From: Rana temporaria
Taxonomy: Eukaryota; Chordata; Amphibia; Anura; Ranidae
Direction: 5' to 3'
Length of the DNA stretch: 64,000 nucleotides
NCBI RefSeq assembly: GCF_905171775.1
Contig: NC_053491.1
Coordinates: 223,362,486-223,426,485, forward strand
Numbering within the stretch: the first letter of the stretch is position 1; each line of letters opens with the position of its first letter. Both the position numbers and the translations under genes were made by a program. Positions 1 to 12,250 of the stretch are shown piece by piece. The notes beneath the pieces are model-generated. The model searched no databases. It was not told the DNA's origin and worked only from the letters and a program-made list of their open reading frames with translations.

Positions 1-855
1 GTGGATGCAGGAAAGAAATTTGCACCGTATATTATCTGCCTAACTGAAAGTGAAAGTAAATTGTGAATGTTTTGAAAGAACAGGAGAGGGGGAGGGAGAC
101 AGATCGGGGGGGACAGAAGGGATGGAGATAATGTAGTTCAGTGATTACAGTGTACTGCAGTCTGCAGTGCACACACTTAAACACGGCCCAGGCTAGAATA
201 TCTGGTTGTGTGAGCGCTCGCATTATGCAGTGTCGGCGAGCACAGGGAGGGGGAGGAATTCCCCGCAGAGCTTACTGGGGACGCTCTCCCTCTCGGGGAG
301 CAAAATACAAAAAAAAAAAAATTTTTTTTTTGGGGGGGGGGGCACATGGTGGGGCACAGCATGATGTTGGGGGGGGTCAGGGCCCCCTCTGGCCCCCCCC
401 CCCTAGGGACGCCTCTGGTGATGGGGTGCACCTGACTGAAGTGGGCATCGACATGTGGGTGTTGGGGTTGCAGGATGGAGTTCAGAGAGCCCTTCGAGTG
501 TGGAGGGGCTTCCAAGTGTAAGGTGGTTCCCCTTGGGTGCTGTGGCGGGTGTTGGTCTTGGCAGGAGAGAGAAGATATGGTAGAAGGAGGAGTCTTGGGG
601 ACCCATCGTTGCTATGGGTCCCGATAATGGTTTCCAGCTAACGGAGGTTAGCTGGAAAGTGGTAATGGGGCACTGCGGTCAGTGGCTGTCCCCGGGCCAG
701 TTTGTCAGCAGGAGGCCTATCTATACACTGTTTGGTACCGCAGTGCATTATGGTTTTTCCCTGATATGGGTACTGAGTGCCTGCCGAGACCAACACTAGT
801 TAAATTATGGTTTGTTAACAGAGTTTATGTTATTATGGTATTTTATAGTGTTATG

Positions 856-859
<4 letters not shown>
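1..859. other. No gene recognised; end of a hAT-like MITE possible
   Basis: Purine-rich sequence with G-runs at 331-342 and 370-377 and C-runs near 392-404. The stretch ccccccctagggacgcctct (about 396-415) resembles the terminal sequence of hAT-type nonautonomous elements, but I could not find its partner end. ORFs here look random. Confidence 0.4.

Positions 860-907
<48 letters not shown>
860..907. repeat. (TA)n microsatellite
   Basis: About 24 TA units, with no coding sequence around it. Confidence 0.9.
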
Positions 908-910
<3 letters not shown>

Positions 911-1031
911 TAATAAATTAGGCTGCTACGGCCTTGTTTTAACTCCAACACTGGTGTGGTCTCAGTTACTATAGTAAGGTTAATGGGGGGTTCTATTTGG
1001 GTAATAGAATAAGTCCATCTGTTATACCTTA

Positions 1032-1522
1032 GGCCCCATACACACGAGAGGATTTATCCGCAGATACGGTCCAGCGGACCGTATCCGCGGATAAATCCTC
1101 TCGAGGATTTCAGAGGATTTCTATGCGATGGCGTGTACACACCATCGCATTGAAATCCGCGCTGAAATCCTCTGCCGATGACGTGTCGCGCCGTCGCCGC
1201 TATTATGACGCGGCGACGGGCGCGACGCTGTCATATAAGGAATTCCACGCATGCGTCAAATCATTACGACGCGTGCGGGGAATCCCTTTAGACGGATGGA
1301 TCCGGTAAGTCTGTACAGACGAGCGGATCCATCCGTTGGAATGGATTCCAGCAGATGGATTTGTTGAGCATGTCAGCAAATATCCATCTGCTGGAAATCC
1401 ATCCCAGGGGAGATTTATCCGCGGATAAATATCCGTTGGTGTGTACACACCATAGGATCTATCCGCAGAAACCCATTTGATGGGATTTATCTGCGGATAG
1501 ATTCTATGGTGTGTATGGGGAC
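1032..1522. mobile_element. PIF/Harbinger-like MITE, sister of the copy at 25933
   Basis: 491 bp with the same ends and interior, including atccgcagatacggtccagc near the left end. Flanks are TTA (left) and TAA (right), so the target duplication is unclear or has mutated. No ORF is convincing. Confidence 0.85.
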
Positions 1523-1699
1523 TAAGTCATGCGCAATCTATAAACTGACAGTACTTGTCCAGGCCGGGAATACCTGGAGGAGCACAATCCCGCCCCCTGC
1601 TTGTGATTGGAGAAATCATAAATCCTGCCTCTTGTGTCCAATCACAAGCTGATTTTTGGAAAGGGAAGGTGTCCCTGAATGGTAGTTTGAAAATGTGGT

Positions 1700-2083
1700 C
1701 ACCCTAGCAGTGTGTCACTCCGATCGTGGTATGGAGCCTCTGACAGAGGCTTTTTACCCACATGATCAGCTGTGACCAATCACAGCTGATCATCGCGTGA
1801 ACCAGGAAGTGCCAGTTAGCGGCTTTCCTTTGTTTACGCTGACAGGGAGAGCTGATCTGCCGCTCTCCCTGTTGGGGGGGGGGGGGGTCTGTGCTGATAA
1901 TCCGCACATTGATTATCAGCACAGCCCCCATGAAAAGGTGCCCATCAGCTGCCAATCAGTGCCCATAGCCAGCCTGTCCCCCCTCTATAAACGCCTGTCA
2001 GTGCCCCTAAAACTGCCAATCAGTGCCATCAACTGTGCCAATCAGCAGAAAGTGGGTGAAAGTGCCTGGTATTGAAGTGGTTA
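1700..2083. mobile_element. Fragment of a piggyBac-like MITE (right end)
   Basis: Ends with attgaagtggttaa, the terminus of the TTAA-flanked family seen at 9763, 27234 and 48026. It also has the family's gatcagctgtgaccaatcac-type palindromes and repeats of tcagtgccca. The left end is missing. Confidence 0.55.
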
Positions 2084-2359
2084 AGCTTAGTGAGGCTTAG
2101 TGGTTAAGCTTAGTGAGGCGAACGACGACGGGCAGAGAGTCGCTGTTTCCTGCCATTAGTAGTAAAAAAAAAAAAAAATATGTCCCCGGATTTCATTTAA
2201 AAAATCTGGTCACCTTAGCCTGGGGTCCATTCTTATTATGACCCCACACTATGGGTGCGTGCAACAAACGCAGCAAGTCACTCGTTCCCCTATTTTGGAG
2301 CCGCAAGCTTTGCTTTTTTTTTTTTTGCCAAGTGTTTTTCTGAGTGAAAACTATACACG

Positions 2360-3439
2360 TGTAGCGCTACCCCCGAAGGAGCCGCTGGTTGAATTTGGGG
2401 ATCGGCCTATTAAGTTACCCTGGCGTTGTCTATGGGGTGTAATTGGAGAAACAAACAGTGAACGAAGGTCCAGACAGTGAATAAAGGGTTTTTCCAATGC
2501 TTTATTTTCCAGGCCGATACGGCCAACATCAACATCAATTGGGAAGGGCAAAGTTGATGAATAGAGAGAGAGGAAGAACCTTGCAGTATCAGGCCTGGAT
2601 ATTAAATAGATCAGTCAGTACTGCTCTGCGTAGTACCAATTTGTAACTCGTCGCCACTCCAACTGAGTGGGTAAAATGCCCCCGGACAGACCCTTCTTTA
2701 CAGGCCTGGCAGCCGAGACGTCACTTCGGATTTCTGAGAGGAACGGGCCTCTCTCACAGACCCGGCTCGGGCCTCTGCCACAGGCCAATTACAATAACTG
2801 AGCTAGATAGATAGATGGAATCCTCCCAGTAGATTTCTGCGTCGGTCACCAGATGACAGCAAACATACCTGTCAGTACTCTGGTCACCGGATCCCCAATT
2901 GGTTTGTTCAGGCTCTATTGGATGACCTGCCTCCGGGTCCTCCTCAAACCGACTCCCCATTCGAACGGCACCCAGCCTGGGATCCTTTCAACAGAACCGG
3001 GAACCCAGCCAGTCACTGGGGTCCCCTTGTACCTCCGGATGAGGTCCCAAGTAGTCTGCAATTATGGCCAGGTGGGCCACACCGGCGGGGTCCATGGATA
3101 CACGCACCCTGAAGGTGGATGGCGCACCTGGAACGGGGACCCCGCAAAGATTTTCGAACACATGACACCTGTCACAGATATACTCCTCTCCAGTACGCCC
3201 CGCGAGGGAAAAGCTCCTCTGATTGGCTGCTGGAGAAACTTACTCTGCCAGAACCCCTCTGGCGCCAACTGCTGGCCAGGAATGACATTGCATCCCTGGA
3301 CCACAGACTGACCCAGTGGACATTTCTGGAACGACAGAAGTCCCAAAATTTAAACAAATAGTGAATGGGAGCAAGGTAACTCTCCCATTCCCCACTAACT
3401 TTAGCGTAGTGCCCATACTGAAAGTAAGGGGGCGCTACA
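2360..3439 (-). mobile_element. Possible solo LTR, about 1.08 kb
   Basis: Begins TGTAGCGCTACCCC and ends GGGGGCGCTACA, an inverted TG...CA end pair of the kind that bounds LTRs. An AATAAA on the minus strand near 2501 suggests minus orientation. Flanking bases (cacg and caca) only approximate a target duplication, and no internal retroelement genes are present. Confidence 0.4.
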
Positions 3440-3870
3440 CACATAAAAGGCAAAAATTGATTTTACACTTGCTGGTGTCATTTATTGTTAATAGCACCTC
3501 AAACATGGCAAGCAGACGCACATTTTCACGCAAAAAAAAGTGTGAACAATACAGTAAAACGCTTTGTTATGTAGCAAAGTCCCAGGGCCCCTGAAGCCCA
3601 ATGGTGGCCTCCAGAGTTAAGGACAGCTGACATCCTTCAGTGTATAGTGGGTTACAAGGCATGGTGGGTCAAGGGCGGATCCAGAGTCTAGTCTCGAGAG
3701 GGGCACTGCCAGAAAATAAGGTGTTGCTTACAGAACTCAATTAGGTGTCCGGTGTGTCCGCTGCAATGTTGCAGTACCGCTAAAAAATCAATGATCGCTG
3801 CCATTACTAGTAAAAAATATTTAAATATAAATGCCATAAATCTATCCCATAGTTTGTAGACGATTGTCAG

Positions 3871-4408
3871 GGACTGCAGACATGGTACAAGAGATGGTCA
3901 GAGACTGCAGACGTGGTACAAGAGACGGTCAGAGACTGCAGACATGGTACAAGAGATGGTCAGAGACTGCAGACATGATACAGGAGATGGTTAGAGACTG
4001 CAGACGTGGTACAAGGGATGGTCAGAGACTGCAGACATGGTACAAGAGATGGTCAGAGACTGCAGACATAGTACAAGAGATGGTCAGAGACTGCAGACAT
4101 GGTACAAGAGATGGTCAGAGACTGCAGACATGGTACAAGGGATGGTCAGAGACTGCAGACATGGTACAAGAGATGGTCAGAGACTGCAGACATGGTACGA
4201 GAGATGGTCAGAGACTGCAGACATGGTACAAGAGATGGTCAGAGACTGCAGACATGGTACAAGGGATGGTCAGAGACTGCAGACATGGTACAAGGGATGG
4301 TCAGAGACTGCAGACATGCTACAAGGGATGGTCATGGTACAAGGGATGGTCAGAGACTGGAGACATGGTACAAGAGATGGTCAGAGACTGAAGACATGGT
4401 ACAAGAGA
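3871..4408. repeat. 31-bp minisatellite, about 17 units
   Basis: Unit gacatggtacaagagatggt plus cagagactgca, repeated with few substitutions; one unit near 4321-4345 is shortened. Because 31 is not a multiple of three and the unit lacks stops, three frames stay open; these are not genes. Confidence 0.95.
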
Positions 4409-4442
4409 TCAATGCAGCCTCATCAGTGCCCATCATTGCAGC

Positions 4443-5560
4443 CTCACTGTATATATGAATGCAGCCCCACTGTATATATGAACGCAACCCCACTTTTGTA
4501 TATTAATGCAGTCCCACTTTTGTATATAAATGCAGTCCCACTTTTGTATATAAATGCAGTCCCACTTTTGTAAATAAATTCAGTCCCACTTTTGTATATA
4601 AATACAGAACCACTTTTGTATATAAATGCAGTCCCACTTTTGTATATAAATGCAGTCCCACTTTTGTATATAAATGCAGTCCCACTTTTGTATATAAATG
4701 CAGCCCCACTTTTGTATATGAGTGCAGCCCCACTTTTGTATATTAATGCAGCCCCACTTTTGTATATAAATGCAGTCCCATTTTTGTATATAAATGCAGT
4801 CCCACTTTTGTATATAAATGCAGTCCCACTTTTCTATATAAATGCAGCCCCACTTTTGTATATGAGTGCAGCCCCACTTTTGTATATTAATGCAGCCCCA
4901 CTTTTGTATATAAATGCAGTCCCACTTTTGTATATAAATACAGCCCCACTTTTGTATATAAATGCAGTCCCACTTTTGTATATAAATGCAGTCCCACTTT
5001 TGTATATAAATGCAGCCCCACTTTTGTATATGAATGCAGCCCCACTTTTGTATATTAATGCAGCCCCACTTTTGTATATAAATGCAGTCCCACTTTTGTA
5101 TATAAATTCAGTCCCACTTTTGTATATAAATTCAGTCCCACTTTTGTATATAAATGCAGTCCCACTTTTGTATATAAATGCAGCCCACTGTATATATAAA
5201 TACAGCCCCACTTTTGTATATAAATGCAGCCCTACTTTTGTATATTAATGCAGCCCCACTTTTGTATATTAATGCAGCCCCACTTTTGTCTATTATTGCA
5301 GTCCCACTTTGTCTATGAATGCAGTCCCACTTTTGTCTATGAATGCAGTCCCACTTTTGTCTATGAATGCAGTCCCACTTTTGTCTATGAATGCAGTCCC
5401 ACTTTTGTCTATGAATGCAGCCCCACTTTGTATATGAATGCAGCCCCACTTTGTATATTAATGCATCCCCACTTTGTATATGAATGCAGCCCCACTTTGT
5501 ATATTAATGCAACCCCACTTTGTATATTAATGCAGCCCCACTTTTGTATATGAATGAAGC
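4443..5560. repeat. 24-bp minisatellite, about 46 units
   Basis: Unit tgcagtcccacttttgtata plus taaa, with variants (gtctatgaa, gtatattaa, gtatatgag) that form local blocks. The unit length is a multiple of three, which keeps long repetitive frames open on both strands. Confidence 0.95.
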
Positions 5561-6475
5561 CCCACTGTGCATGGCACTCACCATGGCATTGCCTCGATCA
5601 CACACAGCAGGTATCTCCTCTCCCGACGTGTGTCATGGAACACACAGGAGATGTAGGTCTGTGTTCGGCAGGTCAGTGTGCTCTAGAAAGATCCCCCCCT
5701 AGATGGGCTTGTGTGATAGACAAAACACTGATTCAATCAGTGTTCCATCTCCATCTACTACCACACAAGCAAGTCTAGCACAGTCAGCACAGCCGAACAC
5801 AGACCCAGCTCTCACACACAGCGAGAGATGCCCGGTGTCATACACGCAGGAGAGAGGGGGAGCGCTGCAGTCAGCTACAGCTCAAAGCAGCCTCAGGACA
5901 GGCAGCCTACCGGGCTGGGCCTGGTGATGAGAGAGAGAGAGTGAGAGACTCGGCAGCGGCAGCTGCAGGCACCGCAAAGCAGTTTTAAAAAAAAAATGAT
6001 AATTTTTTTTTTTTAAAAGCCAATGTGACATGATTGTCTCGGGGGGGGGGGGGGGGGCGCAATTGCCGTGTTGCCCCCTCCCCCCCCTGGATCCGCCGTT
6101 GTGGTGGGTGTAATGCAATGCAAGATGAAGGTGGGCGCCAGACACTTTTTAAATGCAAAGAGATTTATTGACTCTTAAACAGAACTGTGGGACAGGGGGT
6201 TAGGGCCAGGACACCCTTAGGTGGATGCAATGTTAATTGACAGACTCCGAGACTTCTATAGGTAGACAGCTATACAGGTGAAGGCCTCCAGCCGCACACC
6301 AATTCTGTATAGCTAGGACCGTTGTCTCCTATGGCAACAATCTTGTAGTTGTTACTAACGGTAATGGTATTCAACTATCTGCAACACAAACTGTTCTCTT
6401 TACCCCACACTCACTATGGGTCTTCACTCAACAAGCTCCCATTGCTGCACTGTATACACAATAATGGTAATTTGC

Positions 6476-7600
6476 ATGGTCCTATTAGATTAGTGTAATA
6501 TTATTATTGGTACAATAATAGTGTGCATGTCCTACTTATCAGTTCCATTTGTACTCTAGCTTTCCAGTAAAACAAGACAAAAATTCCTACTGACTTAAAC
6601 ACAACAGGTGGCCCTTCACATCTGTGTGTGTGTGAATGTTGGACAGATTCCCAAGTCCATAGCGTGTAATTTGAGTATGGGAAAGCAGATGAGAAAAGGA
6701 ACATTCAGTATGTTGATAAAATACAGATAATAACTTTTGTAACTTTTGTGAGTGCTGCAGAACCAGTTATTTACAGAGTACATACAATGCATGTATGATG
6801 GTTTTTATATTCACTCTTTTTATGTATTATGCAAGTGGTAATTCATCCGCTACTTTAAAGCTGGACTACAGATAGATATAAAAATAATTTAAGGTCTTTT
6901 TAAAAACTGTTGTGGGTATTATAGCATTCTTCTGTACAGCAGCACCCAGGCTCCTCAAGCACTAGGAGCCAGTCATGCTTACTGTTTGCACAAAGTACCG
7001 ACAGTAAAGCCAGTATAAACATGTGATTATCGCTAGCAGCTGTTATAGTCACTAGCAATAATCACTGTGTTCTCGGCTTCCCCATTGCTAAATGTGACAG
7101 TCAGTGACTTATCCCCACCCAGCAGTTTTAGCTGTCAGCAGTGGATTCCCAACTGATAGGTGAATGTAAACAAACAGCAGGGATAGTGTAAACAAAAAAA
7201 AAAGAGCATAAAATCCCCCCTAAATTAATATCACCTTTTTTAGGTCTGGTATCTCCCAAATGTTGTACAAGATCCTTTCAACCTAGTATGGATTTAAAAG
7301 AAGAACCTCACACAAAGAAACAAGGACAAATAAAATCAAGTCCTCCCAAAAATCTATACCAGACCATTATCTAAGCATGCAGCCTGGGTGGCCATAACAC
7401 ATAGCTCCCAACTGTCCATGATTTTGAGGGTGTTTTTTATGGGGGTGTTCCTCTGCAGCAGGGGCTGGGGCACTTTTCAGGATAGAAGTAAAAATGGATG
7501 GGGAAAAATACTGTAAAATTCTTGACCAGTGCACTCTACCAGAAAGTTGTCAAAGGGAAGAAGGTTTACTTTTCAACATGGAATGGTAGGAACAACTGAG
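6476..7600. other. No gene recognised
   Basis: AT-rich sequence without a convincing ORF, terminal repeat or tandem repeat. Confidence 0.5.
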
Positions 7601-9339
7601 CTAAGTTAAAGGATTAATAAATCTGGATTAATAAGCAGCGACTATTCTGTGAACAACAGTGAACAAAATTTGGAAAATATATAGTTGCGCTAAACCAAAA
7701 GAAAAAACATGTATATATTGTGCTATCAGTGAAGGCACACATCAAATAAACACCTTGCCCGATTGAGCCATGTGTGTGTGATGTTAGTACATATAAGTGA
7801 CAGCAATGACATAAATCTATAAAGCATATACACTCAGATATGATAACAAATAAACGCCAGACATTTAAGTGCAATTCACCACATAAGGCAGATATAACTC
7901 CGCTCCACTTAGTGAATATATAGGCAAAAGATCCAGTCCATCTGATGGATGGGTGGGATTGATGTGCAAAATTAAAATCAAAAGGAATGAATAAAAATGA
8001 AAATAAGATTAAAGTTCCAGTGAAAAATGGAAAAGTCCTTGGTTAAACAGCTGGTATACACCCGTGCACACTCCAAAAATTAATGAAGCTTCGTGATCCC
8101 AAGAGCTACTGTGAATCCACTACCTTTAGTCACAAAGTCTGCTTACCAGAGCCAAAGGTCCTCATGGACCAAGTACAGCATATAAAACCGTCAGGGAACT
8201 GGTTAAAACTGTGTCCGGATTGAGCAAAGATCAAAGGCACTCCACATGAATCACTCGGTCACTCAATGGCATGGATCATATAAAGAAAAAGGGCCTCACA
8301 TAGCATAAAACCAGAGGATACTTTATTGTAGACAAATTTAAAATCAGAACACTCACATTTCAGTTGATATATTTGAGCATGAAGCCTGTAATTCCGGCCG
8401 GACGCTAACAGGCGAGCCACTCGTGTAGAGATACTGCGATAGAGGGGGATGGCGTCAGCACGCTGCTCGCTCCGCCCAACGCGTTTTGTGATAGGTCACT
8501 TTGTCTCGGGGCACGAGCGGCATGCTGGGTCATCCCCTCTTATAGATAACACACATAATAATTAAACCAAGCCTTGTTCCAGATTGCGGGCACGCGCGCA
8601 TTGCGATACACAGAGGAGTCACGCCCCACTTGCGTTCCACCAATGCGCCATTCCCCTATCTCATTTGCTAACACCACAGTCCCTCCCATGGGCGGTTGGG
8701 CCAATAGCGCAGAGGAACATGTGTCAAGCCCCCGGAAAGAGACTTAGGAATCTCTGTGTCCCAGATGTAAACAGAAAACTGATTCTACGGGGACATATAC
8801 GGAAATTTAAAAGTATGCTGACATAAGTCAGATAACCAATCGCAATTAAGCATAATTAATAAAAGCTCCTCATGTCAGCATAAATAAATACAATTTAAAC
8901 ATAAAGTAATAAAACCATAAGAACATGTTAAAACACCATTCGCCCAATTAATGGTGACCAATTAAAATACTAGTAGCACTGGAATGGACTCCGATGCAAC
9001 CCTGTGTTGGAGCAAACAAATTTCACCGTGGGATCGCCCTGCACCAACCCCACGCACACAGGTACAGATCTCAAGGGAAAAGCTCCACATCTAGGGCCGC
9101 ATCAAAGGTCACTCCCCTCCTACTCCAGCCGCAAATCCCATACCTTACAGGGCCTTGCTACTAGAGCATTAGCTCTACTTGTTACAAGAGCATAACTACT
9201 TGATATGCACACAATATACATGCCAATTGCAAATGGAACAAATAAGCATATATGTGTGTGTGCTTACCCACACTCAAACATTCCATGGTTTGGATGCAAT
9301 TCGAATAGGGGAAAGAGAATTCAAACAGAATCCACACCC

Positions 9340-11454
9340 CTAGGAGTTATTGATGAAGGCATTTATGTCAGTATCCACATTGAGTCCATACGGAAGGTAA
9401 GTTCTCAACCTATGGATCCAAGACATTTTGGATCTAGATATCTCTCAAACGATGGAAATTCCCCTCCAATGTGGTTTATATTTGTCTATACCAACAAACA
9501 ACGTACGAGAAGGGTTCCTATCATGGACAAGATCATAGTGCCTAGATACTGAATGGTTTGGGAAACCCTTCCTAATATTGGCTATATGCTCGTTGAGTCT
9601 GACCCTCATTTCCCTTTTGGTCCTCCCCACATATTGAAGCCCGCATTGGAGAAGATATACGACCCCCTTGGATGAACAAGTCACAAAGGGCTTAACCTCA
9701 TGGGTCTTACCCGTGCTTGTGGAAATGAATTGTATAATTTTGCGATCCTGACACATATTTAACCACTTCAATACCGGGCTTTAAAACCCACCTCCTTCCC
9801 GGGCCTATTCTGGCACTTCTTTCCTACATGTACAAATCCTCATTCTTTTGCTAGAAAATTACTCAGAACCCCCAAACATTATATATGTTTTTTTAGCAGA
9901 CACCCTAGGGAATAAAATGGCGGTCATTGCAACTTTTTATCTTGCACCGTATTTGCGCAATAATTTTTTAAACGGCTTTTTTTTGTAAAAAAAATGGTTT
10001 CATAAATTAAAAAATAACAAAACAGTAACGTTAACCCAATTTTTTGGTAAAATATGAAAGATGATGTTACGCCGAGTAACTAGATACCTAACATGTCACG
10101 CTTTAAAATTGCGTACACTCATGGAATGGCGCCAAACTTCGTTACTTTAAAATCTCCATAGGCGACACTTTAAAATTTTTACAGGTTGCCAGTTTAGAGT
10201 TACAGAGGAGGTCTAGTGCTAGAATTGTTGCACACGCTCTAACGCACGCGGCGACACCTCACATGTGTGGTTTGAACGACGTTTACATACGTGGGCGGGA
10301 CTTATGTGTGCGTACGCTTCTGAGCGCAAGCTACCGGGGACAGGGGCATTTTAATTTTTTTATTATTATTTTTTCTTTTTTATTTTACTTATTTCTTTAT
10401 TTTTTACACTTTTTTTTACACTTTTTTTTTTTCAATCGCTTTTATTCCTATTACAAGGAATGTAAACATCCCTTGTAATAGGAATGTGTGTGACAGGTCC
10501 TCTTTAAGGAGAGATGCGGGGTCAATAAGACCCCACATCTCTCCTGCAGGCTGGAAAGAATGAGATCGTGAAAAAAAATTCACAGATCTCATTCAAACTA
10601 GCCGCAATTGCGGTTTGTTTACTTACGGGGACCCGGGCGTGACGTCATCACATCGCGCCCGGGCCTCCGACGGTCATAGAGATGACTGGTGACCAGATCG
10701 TCACCAGTCTTCTCTATGGCAAACATCCGGCGGACGGCGATCATCTCTCCGGGCCCCCGGTGGGACGGGAGAGCCCGGAGAAGCACCGGATGGCGGCGGG
10801 AGGGGGGGGATGTCCCCTCCCGCCGCCTGTAAGAACGATCTAGCGGCGGAACCGCCGCTATGATCGTTCTTACGGTGCGCAGGATCGCCGCCGCTAAAAA
10901 ATGATATCTCAATGATGCCTCCGGGTGCAGGTATCATTGAGATATCCCCCCCGCAAAGCCCATCACGTCATATGACATCCACCCAGGATAACAGGTCCCC
11001 GTTTTGGACGTCATATGACGGCGTGCGGGTGTCAAGTGGTTAAGGAGCACACTTGGCACCTCTTGCATCTATGGTACCCACTAAGGCCTTGCAAAAAAGT
11101 CCTATTTTCCTTTGGAGGGTCTTGAACGCTGGGTGCAATGCTGCTCCCCAGTGAGGACGCTCCCCTGAACACAACATATGGTCTCTCGGGTAAAATGGGT
11201 GCCAATAGTTGATCACTCTGTAATATGTGCCAGTGTCTCCTTATCAGACGCTTGATGCTTTGATGCTGTACTGAAAATGTAGTGATGAACGGAAGTGAGA
11301 AACTACTCCGTTCATCCCTACTCCGATCCTTTAATAGGGATTCCCTATCCAATTCACGAGTGGATTGGACCAGGCCGGATAGTGTATGTGGGTCATACCC
11401 TTTCTCCACAAAGCGATTAGACAATATAGCTGCTTGATTATCAAATGCCTCCAA
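9340..11454 (-). pseudogene. Penelope-like ORF C-terminus with GIY-YIG endonuclease
   Basis: From 11454 the frame reads MEAFDNQAAILSNRF and later PPKENRTFLQGLSGYHRCKR. The MITE at 9763-11039 cuts it at a TTAA. The same frame continues with NMCQDRKIIQF and the endonuclease core CSSKGVVYLLQC, GLQYVGRTKREMRVRLNEHI and HSVSRHYDLVHDRNP. A frameshift between 9445 and about 9430 leads to the family-typical end WIHRLRTYLPYGLNVDTDIN and a stop at 9340. The GVVYLLQC...YVGRT box replaces GIY...YIG as usual in Penelope-like elements. The reverse transcriptase is absent (5' truncation). Confidence 0.85.
9763..11039. mobile_element. piggyBac-like MITE in the Penelope-like ORF
   Basis: 1277 bp, flanked by TTAA (9759-9762 and 11040-11043). 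The ends are ccacttcaataccgggc and gcgggtgtcaagtgg. Subterminal sequence holds large palindromes, for example around 10447-10483 (cattcctattacaaggaatg) and 10830-10875. Excision at TTAA restores the Penelope reading frame. Confidence 0.9.
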
Positions 11455-11670
11455 CTCTGTACAGTTGCGTCTAATCCTGGTGAACTGCCCCTAAGGGACA
11501 GCCTTCAACCAAATATGCCTGATTCACGTGGGGGAATTTCAGATCTATATAATCTCTTCAATACTAAACAGATGAAACCCTCTTACCAATTGTCATGGGA
11601 ATCGGACCTAGGTGAATCCATAGAGGACGAGATCTGGGAGCGCTGGTCGACCATGGTTCACAGAGGGATA

Positions 11671-12124
11671 CTTAAAGCGGAGTTCCAACCACAATTAGCA
11701 TTTTTTAAATGTATGTCCTTTCATCCTGCGTTTTTATAATATAAATCTGGTCACTTACTATTTTACAATCCGCCGCCGATCCGCATAGGTATTCAAAAAA
11801 GATAGTTTATAAAACTATATCTACACTGTTGTCATTTTGCTTGTGGGCATTGTGAAGCCTACAGGCACTTACTTGCTGGAAGTCTTGGATGGGGAGTGAT
11901 AATTGGACAGCGCACTGCATCCTGGGAAATGATGACACACATTTCCCAGGAGCATTAGAGGGAGATGATGTCAGAATCCTAGGTGGTTTCAAAGGCAAAT
12001 TTCATGGGACCACATAGCAACAGGCATTTCCAGATGAGTAAAAAAAAAATGTTTTTTTTTTCTTTTTTAGTCGTAAGCTACAGTTTAAAGCAAAATTGTT
12101 TTTTTGATGGAACCTCCACTTTAA
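11671..12124. mobile_element. Mariner/Tc1-type MITE in the L1 fragment
   Basis: TA on each side (11669-11670, 12125-12126). The ends cttaaagcggagttcca and tggaacctccactttaa are inverted with one small gap. 454 bp, no coding sequence. Confidence 0.75.
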
Positions 12125-12250
12125 TACTTCCCTAGTGGAAGCAAATTTTAAGGTACTGTCCAGATGGTATTTAGTTCCGGTGAAATTGGCCAAATTATAT
12201 CCTGATCCTTCACCCCGGTGCTTCAGAAAATGCGGACAAATAGGTACCTA

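Larger units (their letters stand above)
3670..6101. mobile_element. hAT-like nonautonomous element carrying two minisatellites
   Basis: An 8-bp direct duplication TGGTGGGT flanks it (3662-3669 and 6102-6109). Terminal inverted repeats CAAGGGCGGATCCAG and CTGGATCCGCCGTTG match at 14 of 15 positions. Length 2432 bp. No transposase is visible. Inside lie a piggyBac-like fragment (about 3770-3866), a 31-bp minisatellite, a 24-bp minisatellite, and GC- or G-rich ends. Confidence 0.85.
3570..6475 (-). mobile_element. LTR copy (family also at 49730-52047), interrupted by a hAT-like element
   Basis: The stretch TGTAGCAAAGTCCCAGGG at 3570, ggtggcctccag, then gtgggtgtaatgcaatgc and gggcgccagacactttt after 6101, aligns with the reverse complement of the end of the LTR at 49730-52047. 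Alignment continues through ggatgcaatgttaattgaca and ctataggtagacagctat to about 6470. The 5' part of the LTR was not found. It hosts the insertion 3670-6101. Confidence 0.7.
7600..11460 (-). mobile_element. Penelope-like element, 5'-truncated, minus strand
   Basis: The C-terminal part of a Penelope-type ORF with a GIY-YIG endonuclease lies at 11454-9340, interrupted by a MITE at 9763-11039. The long 3' tail (to about 8050 or 7600) contains an aaacgcgtt motif near 8480 and a gtgcacactcc motif. The N-terminal reverse transcriptase part is missing, and L1-like sequence begins at about 11461. The 3' boundary is uncertain. Confidence 0.75.

Noticed and set aside
3864..4573. Overlapping frames of up to 178 codons with WYKRWSETAD repeats
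   Set aside because: Product of the 31-bp tandem repeat lacking stops in three frames.
4592..5248. A 218-codon open frame with octapeptide repeats (LLYINAVP)
   Set aside because: It is the translation of the 24-bp minisatellite; the opposite strand is open too (LYTKVGLH), and there is no start context or gene neighbour.
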